The notes: generated by a model from the sequence alone, not told the origin. A stretch of DNA of 64,000 nt from Lutraria lutraria (GCA_964023205.1 OZ026841.1:26615561-26679560), one strand, 5' to 3'. Positions 37,366-49,483 are shown, counted from the stretch's first letter. Numbers and translations are program-made.

Positions 37366-38002
37366 GTAACTGCAATTTTTGTAGATCCAATTTACTACCT
37401 GTTTGTTTGAAGGGAGGCTAATCTCATACAATGAATGAACATGAATTAATTGTCTCCCTTGTGTGTTTTAATTTTTTACATCAACTTTACTGATGTTGTA
37501 TCCTATAGACTCTGGTTCTAATTATTAGAAACAAATGAAACACTTAGTTGAATGTTCTTCTGTGTGTTAGATGTACAGACATTTTTTTAGACATTTTTCT
37601 GGTATTAATACTTCACAACTGTAACTATTTTTGTTACACATAGAGTAGAGATTTTATTTTGAAGTGTTGTATGTCTAAATTACTGAGCTGTAAGTTGATT
37701 TTGGATTCAAGTTTTGAGACTCTTCGGGTTCATTTCTGTTAAAAATCTTTTTTTATGAAAAATTATTGGTTTTCAATGAAATACATCAATCTTACCTCAT
37801 ACATTTATGCACTTCTTTCAGAATGCACTACTTAAGTGATGACATTTTTAAAGTTTAATTATGAAATCAAACAGTCCTGTCTTTACATGGTTACACATCT
37901 TGTACATTTACTCAGACTTGAAGAAGTTGCTTGGAATGGTTTTATGTCTTGAAGATTATGTCTGTAAACTTGAATATGTACAAAGTTTAATTGCTTTTAC
38001 AG
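37366..38002. other. Intron-like stretch
   Basis: AT- and T-rich sequence with no repeat or RNA feature that I recognise. Confidence 0.4.
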
Positions 38003-38175
38003 AGGAAGGATTTGGATTGTCTAGCATTGAGATTGGTGGAATCATAGGTGGTCTGTTGTTCTTGATCGTTGCCGTTCTGTTAGCTGTGATTGCTGTGATG
38101 TGTAGCAGACGGAGAGATAGGAGGAAGAATACCAAATATGATAATACGTTTTGTAATGCAGTCCTGATGTTTTGA
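38003..38175 (+). CDS. Candidate exon encoding one transmembrane segment
   Basis: The acceptor attgcttttacag precedes an open frame that reads EGFGLSSIEIGG, then a hydrophobic stretch (IIGGLLFLIVAVLLAVIAVM), then the basic stop-transfer CSRRRDRRK and KNTKYDN. This is the classic arrangement of a type I single-pass membrane protein: outside on the left, helix with a GGIIGG packing motif, basic cytosolic flank. The frame closes at 38,175. A donor may lie earlier, for example gttttgtaatg at about 38,149. The protein family is not recognisable from this fragment. Confidence 0.5.
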
Positions 38176-38631
38176 TTGGTAATTTTTCATCTTCTTCATG
38201 ATAAGTGAAAAAAGGTTTAATTCTTAGTTATCAATCTAGGAAAATGTCTGTGCCATGTCAGTTGCATAAAAGACTTCTTGTCAAAACTTCTAAGCTTGCA
38301 TATTTTTTCCCCATAATTCTTTGTTATCCTGGAAATGCCACTAGAGGGCAATATATGTGCACATGGGGAATCAACCCTCCCCCTCCTAAACATCATGAAG
38401 TCCAGGTTAAAGTTATTATTATTTTATATTGTTAGCATAATGTAACATTTGTGCAGTTGATAAATGCCAATCTGACTAAAGTACTTGATCTTACTTACGG
38501 CAAGATCTGAAGATGACCTATACGAGTTTCTATTTTCAGAAATCGGAATTTCCACTATCACTATTTATATCTATGTATAATTCAGCAAATCATATAACTC
38601 GTTACATTGGTACTTCGGTCGTATTCACAAA
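38176..38631. other. Sequence between the transmembrane exon and the helicase pseudogene
   Basis: No recognisable repeat or gene. 38,560-38,631 could hold the former promoter or 5' leader of the helicase relic, but no specific element is visible. Confidence 0.35.
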
Positions 38632-41114
38632 ATGGCGTCCTTGTATCAGCATGCGCTAGATAATGTACTTAAACTACAGGATTTTAAATTTAAAGAAAAA
38701 ACAGTGAGAGATATTTGATTGCATAATGAGTAGGAAGGATTGTTTGGCTGTTCTGTCTACTGATTATGGTAAATCTCTGTATATACTGGTGCAAAAAGCT
38801 CTCGGGAGTGTAGAGAAAATGATTGTGTGCGGTCCTACAGTTTCGTTAATGGAAGACCAAGTGCAGCGGATGTCGAAGTTCAAAGACACCAAAGCAGCCT
38901 TTTGGGGTTTGTGCTTCCCATTTTTACCTATATGTCTGTAATAAAGATTTTACTGCCTTGTGACATGGACTTATATACATACAATTTAGTATATATTAGT
39001 CATTTCTCCTGGTAAAAGAAAAACATTTCAATTCAAAATTCAAAAGATCTTTCAGTCCTGACTCCTGTATAAGTGAGTGTGTGATACCCAGCAGTAGGGC
39101 TGTGGGATTGTTGGGTAACTACCCAGAGGTGATCCAACCCATGATTCAGCACTTAATGATCTCAAGATCAAATCACTTTTTCAATTAATCTATGGATCTA
39201 ATACTAATAAACATTGCATGCAGTCCTCGAGACAGTTAAATCTTATTTTCTTTTAGGAATAATTAATTAATGTGTTATATAGATAAACTGGTTCTATGGC
39301 TTAAGTTTGTATGTACCCCCTTTAATTAATAGATTTACTATCTACCAGCATTATTTTCTGATTTAAGCTTGTGACCTATTCTTTAAAGATCCTGTCAATC
39401 CTCTTGGCACACAGGGTAGTCTCTGATAAGACAATATATATTGAGAGAAAAGACATATCCTAAAGAACAAAGCAGAAAATTTTGTGAAAGATCGTGACCC
39501 ACAAATCGCAGTAATGACTACATAATGATGTTTGAATCATTTTGATTTGTGATTCCCGGAGTACTTGCCCAAGCCCTACTGAGCAGCCATAAATTTAGCC
39601 AGAATAACTAATACTGGTGAGAAAGGAGTGTGTGAATCACTGTGCTAATTTGACTGTAGTATTTTACTTATGTAACTTACATTTACCATATATACTTTTA
39701 TAAAATAACAACTGCATCTTTTACAGGCAAGGACTCAGAGGTTGATGCGCAGATTGAAAGCGGGGAGTTTGATGTTCTATTTGGATCTCCAGAGGCCTTG
39801 GCAGAGGAATGGGTCCACAATGTAAAGAATTATGTCTTTGATTGTCGTTGATGAATGTCATACAATATCAACATGGTAGGTGTACTGTTGAAAATATTTA
39901 GGATAATAAATGATGATGATGATGATTACTGTATCCTAAGTATCAAGTGGTGTGATGATGAAAATTATATAAATATTTTATAACTATACTGCTAGCTTAA
40001 TATTAAGAATATCTCATATTATTTTTTTATTAAGGTAGTTGACAAAGATAACAGCAAAATCAGCTTTAAAAATTCACTTTGCAATAATTTTCTAAATAAT
40101 ACATGTACATCTGATTTCTAAATAAATCAACTTTTTAATATTTGATGTGAGAGCAGCTGTTTTTATACCCTTGCCTGATGGAGTCACTTTGTCTGTCTGT
40201 CCCGAAAGTTTCCGGACTGTAACTTCATCATCAGTCGAGGATTTTGAAGTGACTTACCAAAAATATTAACCAATAACCATCATACGATGTGTCACGTGCA
40301 TTTCCCATGCCTGTAGCTTCAATGTCAAGGTCACACTTGAGTTTAAGGTCATTACTTTGGTATTTTTGTAGGATTGTCATTGTAGGATTTTATTATAACT
40401 CGCCACAAATGTTGCGGGTTGTGCACAACTCCCATGGCTGCTGCTTTAAGGTATATGCTGCATGTAGGGGTATTTGTCACCTTGTTACAGCTCTTATTAT
40501 GCCCATGTCTCACATTAATTTTTGTATCATTTTTTTTCAGGGGCAGGCTTGACGGAGACAAAGAAAAAGCTTTCAGAAAGTATTTCAGATACATTGGAAC
40601 ATTAAGGTCAGATGCTAGACTGTTGGCTTTAAGCGCAACATGCACATTGAAAATGAAAAAACAAATAATTAAAGTATTGAATATAACCAATCAAGTAATT
40701 ATCGAGATTTCACAACACAGAGAAAATATAAAAATTTTGGTAAAACATACACCAACAAAAATAGAGAAAACTTTATTTGGACTTGCAGATTATGTTTCAG
40801 AAATGAAAGAAGGCTTTCCTTTATTGTAATTCTGCTCAAGATATTTCCAAAATTTATCATTATTTAACCAGTGAAATTCGGTGCGAAGAAGATCTAATCG
40901 AAATGTATCATTCTGAAACATCTGCAGAAAAGAAAGAATCAATTGTTAAAAATTTAAGCATAAATTCAAATCTCAGAATTGTTGTTGCTACTTCTGCCTT
41001 TGGTATGGGTGTGGATGTGAGATCATGCAACGCAGTAAATCTTTATGGTCCTCCAAAGGACATTGTTGACTTGATGCAAGAAAGTGGCCGATGTGGATGA
41101 GATACTGGAGCACT
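38632..41114 (+). pseudogene. RecQ-like ATP-dependent DNA helicase, degraded
   Basis: Intact relatives unwind DNA 3'-5' with two RecA-like domains. Exon 1 (38,632-38,906) starts MASLYQHALDNVLKLQDF. It then shifts frame near 38,713 and continues CLAVLSTDYGKSL (motif I, where the usual TGYGKS has Gly replaced by Asp) and GPTVSLMEDQV (motif Ia). Exon 2 (39,727-39,875) has FDVLFGSPEAL, a frameshift near 39,835, then VVDECHTISTW (motif II, DECH variant). Exon 3 (40,541-41,114) has LLALSATCT (motif III), a frameshift near 40,826, CNSAQDIS (motif IV), VVATSAFGMGVD (motif V) and MQESGRCG followed by TGA in place of the motif VI Arg (CGA-type codon lost). Splice sites remain consistent: donors GT at 38,907, 39,876 and 41,115; acceptors AG at 39,726 and 40,540. 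No later exon with the RecQ zinc or HRDC region was found. Confidence 0.85.
39876..40540. other. Intron 2 of the helicase pseudogene, with repeat insert
   Basis: 40,160-40,430 contains a dispersed-repeat-style stretch (tttttatacccttgcctgat, cactttgtctgtctgtccc, caatgtcaaggtcacac). It resembles the rolling-circle-like families in tone but lacks a clear 3' hairpin. A (gat)n run occurs near 39,911. Confidence 0.45.
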
Positions 41115-42395
41115 GTAAGTTTGCATTGTACTCCCCATTTTCACTATATTTGTCCCCAAAGTGTTCCACTTTTGACCAAAAAGTGAAGTATTATGTATCG
41201 TGAAATTAACACTTTTGTTGGACAGGTACATGTCCAGTCCACATTGTTCTAAAGTGGTTTTATTGTACCAGCTGTCTTAAGAAAAATATCACCTGATTTA
41301 TAACGCCATGTACACCCGTTGCGGACACTACACATACCAATTAATAGTTACTTGCAGAAAGTGCTTAAAACAGAATCCATATACTACAAATTGACATGAT
41401 TTTGAGCAAGAGTGATCCTAAGCATACATATTTCAGAAAAAAATTATTAGTGCAACGAAATTATTAACCAAATTTTAATGAGTCAAAACTTTACCCAAAA
41501 TGTACCAAAAAATTGTCACCATCTTTAAATAGATCGTATAAATTTATACCTAGAACTCTGTAGAAATGCCTCCAATTACATCATACTGTAAGGACTGTAG
41601 GTGAAAGTAAGAAAACACTAAGTTGCCTGTTTAAAGATGTTTATTTGTAAGCTGCGTTCATTTACAGCACGACTTTGTTGCGGACACTACATAATTGCTC
41701 TTTCAAAGTCTAGTTACATGAATATCAATTATGTTAATTTATAATTGTATATTATAATGTCTTAGAATATAAGAAAATATATCCTGTCATAATTATATAT
41801 ATGACAGAATGATAAAAATTAGTTATACAATATTTCTTTAAATAAGTACAATGTATCTTTATATACAAAGTTTGAGTAAGATACAATTATAATGTTAAGT
41901 AATTGTGTCAGTTAAGAAATGTTAAATATATTATGTTTTGATCTGATTAGTTAATTACTTTTAGTATCTTTAATAAAGATACTCATTGATAAGTAGTTCA
42001 CACATATTATATGTAACAATGTTCAGTCTCACCAACATAACATGTAATTCTAATTATCTTTGATCCTTTGCCTAAATGAAAATTATTTAAGTAGTAAATG
42101 ACAAAATGAGTACATTAATTATTAAGAAGGACAGATATATTTTTATGGAAATTAATGAGTGGTAGAAATGGAAGATGAGAGATTGAATGATTGTGGTATG
42201 ATTTTGAGAGTGAGTCTTTGTAATGTGTAACAGTGTTCAGTTAGATGTAAGGAGTTGATAGTGAATTTAGAGTAAGTGTTGAAAGTCAGAAGTAAGAGTT
42301 GTAAGATATATGTGGACAGAACAGTACAAGGAAAGTTTGTGAAAGTGAAAGTTAGAGAAGTTTAAAAATTTATTAGTCATAGATGGACATATATA
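41115..42395. other. AT-rich sequence with the GTTGCGGACACTACA motif
   Basis: The 15-mer gttgcggacactaca occurs at 41,318 and 41,677 and again to the right of the mariner remnant. No gene is recognised. The stretch may be the left half of a larger element interrupted by the mariner. Confidence 0.45.
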
Positions 42396-43296
42396 CGAGG
42401 GTCAGTGGACAGTGTTATTAATGAGACTAATCATGAATGCATTATGACAAAATTTTATGTACATGTTATGTAACATATTGAGAAAAATACATGCCAAATA
42501 TCAGAGCGAAATACCGATTGATAAAAAATATACGCTATATGGATCAAACACACATATAGATCTACGGAGCACTTCAACATATTTCGCATCGACGTCATGA
42601 CGTTATACTCACATATAATCACATTTTCTTGAAGTACTCGCCCGCAAAAGTTTTGTGTCTTTCCATCCATTTAGAGAATATATCGTTATTCCAGTTACCG
42701 TCACATGTTCAAGCAAAACTGCCCATCACCATTCTAATTTTCTCAGTTTATTTCTCAAAGCAAATATCAATATATCTCCTAAATATCAAAGCTCTTGATA
42801 CTTTTTTTATGAGTTTTAATGTCTGCATGGGTGTACACCCAGTCTTACGCAGTACTTGGTAGCAGCGCGCTGCTCCGTACGCTCTGACGTCGTCTTTAGT
42901 TTCAGTAATGAATTCAAATAAGTACAGTTCTTCCATGCTGGATAACTTTATTATTACGCTTGCAATCATGTTAGAATTTTGCGGCAAACGTCACGAATAT
43001 CTGTTACGTCGTCCAACGTCATTCTGTACACTTCCGTTCATTTTTATACAAATTACAGCACAAAGATTGCAACAAAATGAATCCGCTTAATTGCAAAAAT
43101 CAAAGTGCTCCGTACGCGCTGACTAGGGTCGCCTTGGTAACATGTAACCAGTGACTACCTGAAAAAGTGACAATTTAGAAATAGAAATTGAGACGATAGA
43201 AGTCAATTATTGCCATGACAAATTTTTAAAACCATCATTTCATTATAACTCAAAAAAAAAAGTTAGGTTGTCCACGAACTTTACGGATGACCCTCG
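42396..43296 (-). mobile_element. Mariner-like element, degenerate
   Basis: The ends read CGAGGGTCA...GTGGACA on the left and, read inward from the right, CGAGGGTCATCCGTAAAG followed by TTCGTGGACA. The left repeat has lost about 12 bp. TA flanks both ends. CGAGGGT termini with a TA target are typical of mariner. The 901-bp copy encodes only a fragment of transposase on the minus strand. Confidence 0.75.
42748..42987 (-). pseudogene. Mariner transposase, N-terminal fragment
   Basis: The frame contains KDDVRAYGAARCYQVLRKTG then CTPMQTLKLIKKV. This resembles the first helix-turn-helix DNA-binding region of mariner transposases (RA-I-F---G-TP-ET---I---). The catalytic DDD region is absent and the frame ends soon after. 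The reading relies on weak similarity plus the enclosing mariner-type termini. Confidence 0.5.
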
Positions 43297-44790
43297 TATA
43301 TATAATATATGAAGTATCAATGTAATAATGATAAATACTATCATTATGTTAAAAACAAAAGATAGGAATAAAAAAGAGCTGTTTGTTTATAACACATTTT
43401 TGGAAATTAAGTAACCTGAAAAGAAATTACTGTTCATCTTATCAATAAATTTCTGACCCTAGGTGAATGGGTAAACTTCTATCCTGTCTCCATTTGCTGC
43501 ATTGTGTAGAAAAGATTTCTTTGCTCATTTCAGATGGTCTTGATACATAATACATAGTTTGTCATATTTGTTTTTATTTTCACCAGTCAATGTTTAAGAA
43601 ATATGTATAACTAAGTTCTTTAACTTTAATTCTCATGCGCCTCTCCTTCATTTGCAACACTTTATTAACCTTCAGTTCATTACCGAGTTACCTATTTGCT
43701 AGTGCTGATGTAGTTTTTGTTTTATCTTTGACCATTTTACTCATCATTGTATCCTTTGTTTTTCAGCTCTTTTCTTTGATCTGTACTTAACCATTTCATC
43801 TCTTTATTTGCTGATATTTCAGCCGATAGTGTTCTGTTATTTTTTGCCCTCTTTTGCAACTTCTGATGTTGCAGTTTCTTCCTAATTTGGTCTTTCTCCT
43901 ATCCAAGTTTGTGATTTTCTGTGTCTCATTTTATTTGGCCATTATCTTTTTAAATCTATCTATATTGGTTGTTTCTTTCTATTTCTGCTGTCTAGGATAT
44001 ACATTTCTTATGTTTTGGTCATTATTCATAATTGTTGCAACAATAAGACTTAATAATAGTATATCAAAAATTAATACAATCATGTAGTGTCCGAAAGGCA
44101 AAAATAATTAATGAAAATGTGTCATTTTTTTTGTTTCAGAAAAGTCACATATCTTTAATTTTGTTTTCATACTTTTATGCAATCCCTCTACTTTGAATAC
44201 ATATATAAATATTAAGATTGATAAAAAGTTTCAAATAACTCTTTCAGACCATGTGAAAAGTACACAAATTTCATTGTTATGTCATTTTGGTCGGAAAAGT
44301 AAATTATTCATTGACATTTCTCTAACATTTTTTCATTACTGTAATCAAAACAAAGATGTTGAAACAAAATAATCCTAAAAAACTTGAGGAATCTCATAAT
44401 TATAAGCCAATTTTATGTTTGCGTTGCGGACACTACACCGTTGCAGACAAAGCTTTTAATAAATTGTGATGAAACTACAAGGCATATGATTGTAGCACTT
44501 TATACATGGAAACATGTGCCAAAGGTATCTTATATAGCAACATGGCTGGATCTGTATCTCCAGCTTGGTGGAGTGTGGGAAGCTGTGTTGCGGACACTAC
44601 AAAATATGGTCCTCTGCGTGACCTGAAATGACACAATAATACACATTACCTATAAAGAGAAGTTCATTGGATGAGTTTGATTTGTTTTATAGGCATATAA
44701 AACTGCAACATAAGCTATAAATCATGATAGTGTCTAATACTGCAAGCACCAAACACTGTATGATATAAATGTTTGTAGGCTCTGTAAGAG
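43297..44790. other. AT-rich sequence, right flank of the mariner, with GTTGCGGACACTACA motifs
   Basis: The motif appears inverted (tgtagtgtccg) at 44,083 and direct at 44,423 and 44,587. 43,650-44,080 is pyrimidine-rich (tttcttcctaatttgg, ctttctatttctgctgtc). No gene is recognised. Confidence 0.45.
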
Positions 44791-46045
44791 TTTTTAGCTC
44801 ACATGTCACAAAGTGACAGGGTGAGCTTTTCTGATCAGTCTCCGTCCGGCGTCATGCGTCGTCTAGCTCTATGTTGTGAACATCTGGGTCAGAACATTAA
44901 TATCAACAAAATCTCGGATGAGTTCGATGTTGGGCCATTCTGGGTGAAAAACTAGGTCACCAGGGCCAAATAAGGGAAAACCTTGTGAACACTTCATAAA
45001 TCACTGTTTTGTTTGGATCTTCATGAAACTTTGTCAGAATCTTTATTTCAATAATATGTAGATCAAGTTTGATAATGGGTCATTTCCGGTCTAAAACTAG
45101 GTCACTATGGCAAATTGCTGGAAAACCTTGTGAATACTCTAGAAGTCACTGTTTTTATTGGATGATCATGAAACCTTGTCAGAATATTTGTCTTCATAAT
45201 ATCTTGAATAAGCTTGAACATTGGTCATCTTAGGTAAAAAACTAGGTCGCTAGGTCAAATCTTATGAAAAACCATGTTAACACTGTAGATTTCACAGTTA
45301 TAATTGGATCTTCACCAAACTTTGTCAAATCGTTTTTTTAATGATATAAAGGTCAAGTACAAATATGGGTCATCTGGGGTCAATAACTATTGTCACCCGG
45401 TCAAATCTTAGGAAAACTTTGTTAACACTGTAGATGTCACAGTTTTGATTGGATCTCCACCAAACCTTGTCAGAATGTTTGCCTCAATGATATGTGGGTC
45501 AAGGTTGAACATGGGTCAGCCAGGGTCAAAAACTGGGTCACCAGGTCTAATCTTAGATAAAAATCTTGTAAAAGCTCTAAATGTCATGGTTTTTTTATTT
45601 GATCCTGGCCAAACCTTGTCAGATTATTTGTCTTAATTATATTAAGGACAAGTTCAAATATGGGTCATCTAGGGTAAAAAACTAGGTCATGAGGTCAAAA
45701 ACCTTATTAACACTGTAGATGTCAAATTTTGATTGTATCTTCACCAAACCTTGTAAGAATGTTTGTCTTAATGATATGTAAGACAAATTCAAACATAAGT
45801 CATCTTGGGTCAAAAACTAGGTCACGAGTTCAAAGCTTAGGAAAACCTTGACTATGCTGTAGTTTTCATGGTTTTGATTGGATCTTCACCAAATTCTGTT
45901 AGAATGTTTGTCTTATTTATATGTAGGACAAGTTCTAACATGGGTCATCTGTGGTCAAAAACTAGGTCACAGGTTCAAAACAATGTTTTAATGAGTGAAC
46001 AGTGATTGTCATGTGAGCGATATAGGGACATCTTGGCCCTCTTGT
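44791..46045 (+). mobile_element. HINE/pearl-type element, copy 3
   Basis: Close relative of copy 1 at 29,680, with the same order of monomers. The 5' end is tttttagctcacatgtcac followed by aaagtgacagggtgagct. The 3' end is gtgagcgatatagggacatc then ttggccctcttgt. One base in the 3' hairpin (ggGACAT) is mismatched. Monomers have about 145-bp spacing. Confidence 0.8.
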
Positions 46046-46196
46046 TTTATAATCCGAAGTATGGTTATGAAGCCTTTTATATTCAAGTAAATATTTGAAA
46101 ACAACATTTTAGAAACAACATACTCTTAATTAGTAATCTTAACATTTTAAGCTCTATAGTGAATGAATAGTTTTTAATTGGCCTAATTAGTCTTTC

Positions 46197-47342
46197 TTTT
46201 TATGCCCCCGCATCGATAGATTGGGGGCATATTATTTTTGGTCTCTCTGTTTGTCTATTTGTACCAAACTTTAACCTTGCCTATAAAATCAAAACGCCTG
46301 CACCTACATTCATCAAACTTCATATGTAGGTTCACCATGGCAATCTCTACAGGACCTGTGCATTTTCAGGTCAGTAGGTCAAAGGTCACAGGGTCATTGT
46401 GTTTAAAAAATTCCATTTCTTTTAGGATACTACTCCTATATTTCATGGGATTTTGACGAAACTTTCACAGACTTGTTGTTACCAAGAACCCCCACACATA
46501 TATTCCGGGTTCAATTTTGACGGAATTATGGCAATTTGTTTATTTTGTGTGATTGTAACAGCGAAATACTCTTGTTTCCTTCTTTTCTCAAGGGATTTTG
46601 ATAAAACTTTCATGGAACTATTGTTATCAAGATACCCAATGCAGGTTTTATGATTTGATAATTTTTGACGGAATGATGGCCCTTTGTTTATTATGTGCAT
46701 AATTATGTAATATAAACAGAAATACTCTTTTGTCTGCACTACTTCTATATTTCTCAAGGGATTTTGACCAAACTTTTATAGAACTATTGTCACCAATTTC
46801 CCCCAACACATATTTTGCGGGTTTTGTGATTCGATTATTTTTTGAAGATTTATGGCCCTTAGTTTATTTTGTGTCCTAAATTTCTTCTATGATACTCCTC
46901 CTACATTTTAATTTGATGAAACTTTCACAGACTCATTGTCACCAAGGAACCCAACACATATATTCCGGGCTTTGTGATTGGATTGTTTTGGGCAGATTTA
47001 TGGCCCTTTGTTTATTTTGTGCATATGCAGTAGAGAAATACTCGTCTGTGCACAACTCCTCCTAAATTTCTCAAGGGATTTTTACCAAACTTTGATAGAA
47101 CTATTGTCACCAAGTACCCAAGCATATATTGTCAGGGTTTTGTGATTTGATCATTTTTAGCAGATTTATGGCCCTTTGTTTGTTTGTACCGAACTTTAAC
47201 CTTGCCTATTACATCAAAAGGCTACTGCCTACAATCATCAAACTTCATATCTTGGTTCATCATGACAATCTCTATAGGACCTGTGCATTTTCAAGTTAAA
47301 GGCCACCCGGAGGGGCATTGTGTTTTTGAAACACATCTTGTT
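46197..47342 (+). mobile_element. Second rolling-circle-like family (TATGCCCCC type), copy A
   Basis: The 5' end is ttttatgcccccgcatcgat then agattgggggcata, a hairpin. The core has repeated units of roughly 190 bp (tttatggccctttgtttatt, ctcaagggattttgacc, gaactattgtcacc). The 3' end is cacccggaggggcattgtg followed by the hairpin GTGTTTTTGAAACAC and ATCTTGT. ATGCCCCC and GGGGCAT are inverted subterminal repeats. The architecture parallels the AGCTCAC family. Confidence 0.7.
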
Positions 47343-47471
47343 CTAATTTTGATAAAAAGCGAACGGCAAATCCGATGAACAAATAATTGAACTGGTATGG
47401 CCTTATCATCCTAAGTAATATACACAACATATTCTACACTGGTCAATTTATTGTACAAGGGTTTGCAGTAA

Positions 47472-48054
47472 TTTTTTTAGCTCACCTGAGTGTGAAGTAT
47501 TAGACTAAGTATAGTATTTTGTCTGTCGTCTGTCTGCCATAGTTCTCCAAACGACTTTCCTCTGAAATGGCTCTGTCAAATTTGAAGAACCTCCACAGGA
47601 ATAATGTTTGGGTGATCCTTTACAATAGTTGCTAAAGAAATGTCATTCCGTGCTGTACTCTGGTTTCCATGTCAACCAAAAGAAAAATCTTAAAAAATCT
47701 TGTCTTGAACAACATGGTCTAAAGCTTATATATTAGCCATGGAGCACCATCAAGAGACCCTCTAACAAAGTTGCTAAAATAATGTACCTTGGATTAAAAT
47801 TGGCCCCACCCCAGGGGTCACTTGTTTCATATAGATTTATATAGGGGAAAATATAAAAAAAGTTATTGTATAAAAGCACAAGGTTTAGAGCTTAGATAGG
47901 CCCTCTTACAAAATTGCTAAAAAATGATATCACTGAGGTCTTATTTTCCAATACTTTTTACTTATTGCAGCACACATTTAAATCAAATTCATAAGTGATA
48001 TTGCCACAACTCATTTCTCAGGTGAGCATTGCAGGGCCACTTGGCTCTCTTGTT
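47472..48054 (+). mobile_element. HINE/pearl-type element, copy 4
   Basis: The 5' end is tttttttagctcacctgag and the 3' end is caggtgagcattgcagggcc then acttggctctcttgt. AGCTCACCTGAG and CTCAGGTGAGC are inverted. The inner core is short, without clear long monomers. It resembles copy 2 at 33,409. Confidence 0.7.
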
Positions 48055-48748
48055 TGTTAATCATTTTGTTTACACAGCAAATTTATATCTCAATCAGTAT
48101 AAAACGGTTCAGTGCTTTCCTATCATCCCATTTGTCAACCAGTTTTTGATGCAAAATTCTCATGCTTCTTGAAAAGTGTACACACGTTTGTAAGAAGAAC
48201 CAGTTTTCGATCAGATTGTTAGCGGACAGGCACATGGTAGGTTGATATTTTACTAATGAAATTAATTTTAGGTCACAGGTATGTGAGCTTTATACAATTA
48301 AATGAGTTCTTTCTTCAGATGATTTTGTATTGATATTTTATAGTTTGTTTAATTTTAAATTTCTTTGTTAGGATATTGTAATGTTATTGCTGAATGTTGT
48401 AAAAAAACTTACTGACCATGTCTCGTTTATGTGAGAAAGTAGACAGTTGCTTTGAAATTTTCCATGTGCTTTCAAGTGACCAAAAAAGCCCCAACCTACC
48501 TATCCTATTGTTATGAACAAGTAACCAGAAAAAATAAAATACATATTTCTTTTATGCCTAAGGAGACCCAGGTGGTTATTTGAATGTTATAATAGATATT
48601 TTGTAGTGGATGTTTATTTAGCTCGGTTATTTGAAATAGATTTACTGTATTACTGGTAGTATTGTGCATAACAATAAAACATCATCATAAGTGCTCAATG
48701 ACTTATTTAAAATCTTAACATTCTTAAGCTGGACAACAATTGGTTAAA
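48055..48748. other. Unclassified sequence
   Basis: AT-rich, with no recognisable gene or repeat. Confidence 0.4.
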
Positions 48749-49265
48749 TTTTTAGCTCACATGAGCCAATCACAGGGGGACGTAGTGCACCTGTGATAAT
48801 AATTTGGTCAATTTATAATATTATTATGTATATATAAGTAAACATGAATTTCGTCATAAATTGACCAAATTATTATCACAGGTGCACTACGTCCCCCTGT
48901 GGAGCCAATGGCTCAGGATGAGCTTTTAGGATCGATGATCGATGAATGCCAGTGCCCGTCCACACTTAGGGTGTTTACACTCTAGCATTTGCAGCTATAT
49001 ATCGATTATGGGCAAAATGTGATAAGTATTTTCAGAGTTATGGGCCCTTGACTTAGAAAATTTGCTTTATTTTAACTTGTTTACATTCTTCATTTCTTCA
49101 CCAATATTAAACATATTTACAGTGAATGTGTATGACCTAAAGGTCTCTGAGAGTTTGATATGGGCGAAATTGAACCAGTGCTTGCAAAGTTATAGGCCCT
49201 TGACTTAGAAAAATTGCTATATTTCAACTTTATTACATTATAGCATCTTGATTTCATCATATTTA
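48749..49265 (+). mobile_element. HINE/pearl-type element, copy 5, interrupted by a MITE
   Basis: The 5' end tttttagctcacatgagcca is split by the MITE at 48,771-48,901 and resumes gagccaatggctcaggatga. Two core units follow (agagttatgggcccttgact near 49,032; aaagttataggcccttgact near 49,186). The 3' hairpin is not found, so the right boundary is approximate. Confidence 0.6.
48771..48901. mobile_element. Young hAT-like MITE with perfect TIRs and 8-bp duplication
   Basis: Perfect 46-bp terminal inverted repeats begin CACAGGGGGACGTAGTGCAC, with only about 39 bp between them. The 8-bp sequence gagccaat is present on both sides (48,763-48,770 and 48,902-48,909). The length is 131 bp. Perfect repeats and duplication indicate recent movement into the older element around it. 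Confidence 0.92.
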
Positions 49266-49483
49266 CACAGCATCCATTATTCATGAGAAGAAAAAATTGG
49301 TTTGATCAAACTCTTCCCACTTTACTCTCAAGGTAACCTGCAGCGGGCAGTAAACCAATTGGATTCTGTACCAATACATACCTTGCTCTCCGCATGCAGC
49401 AGTCTACTTCACTATGTGTAATAAGTGTTCAATTTCATAGAAAATGTGAAAATAATATTGAAATTATGTGTTTTATTTTGTAG

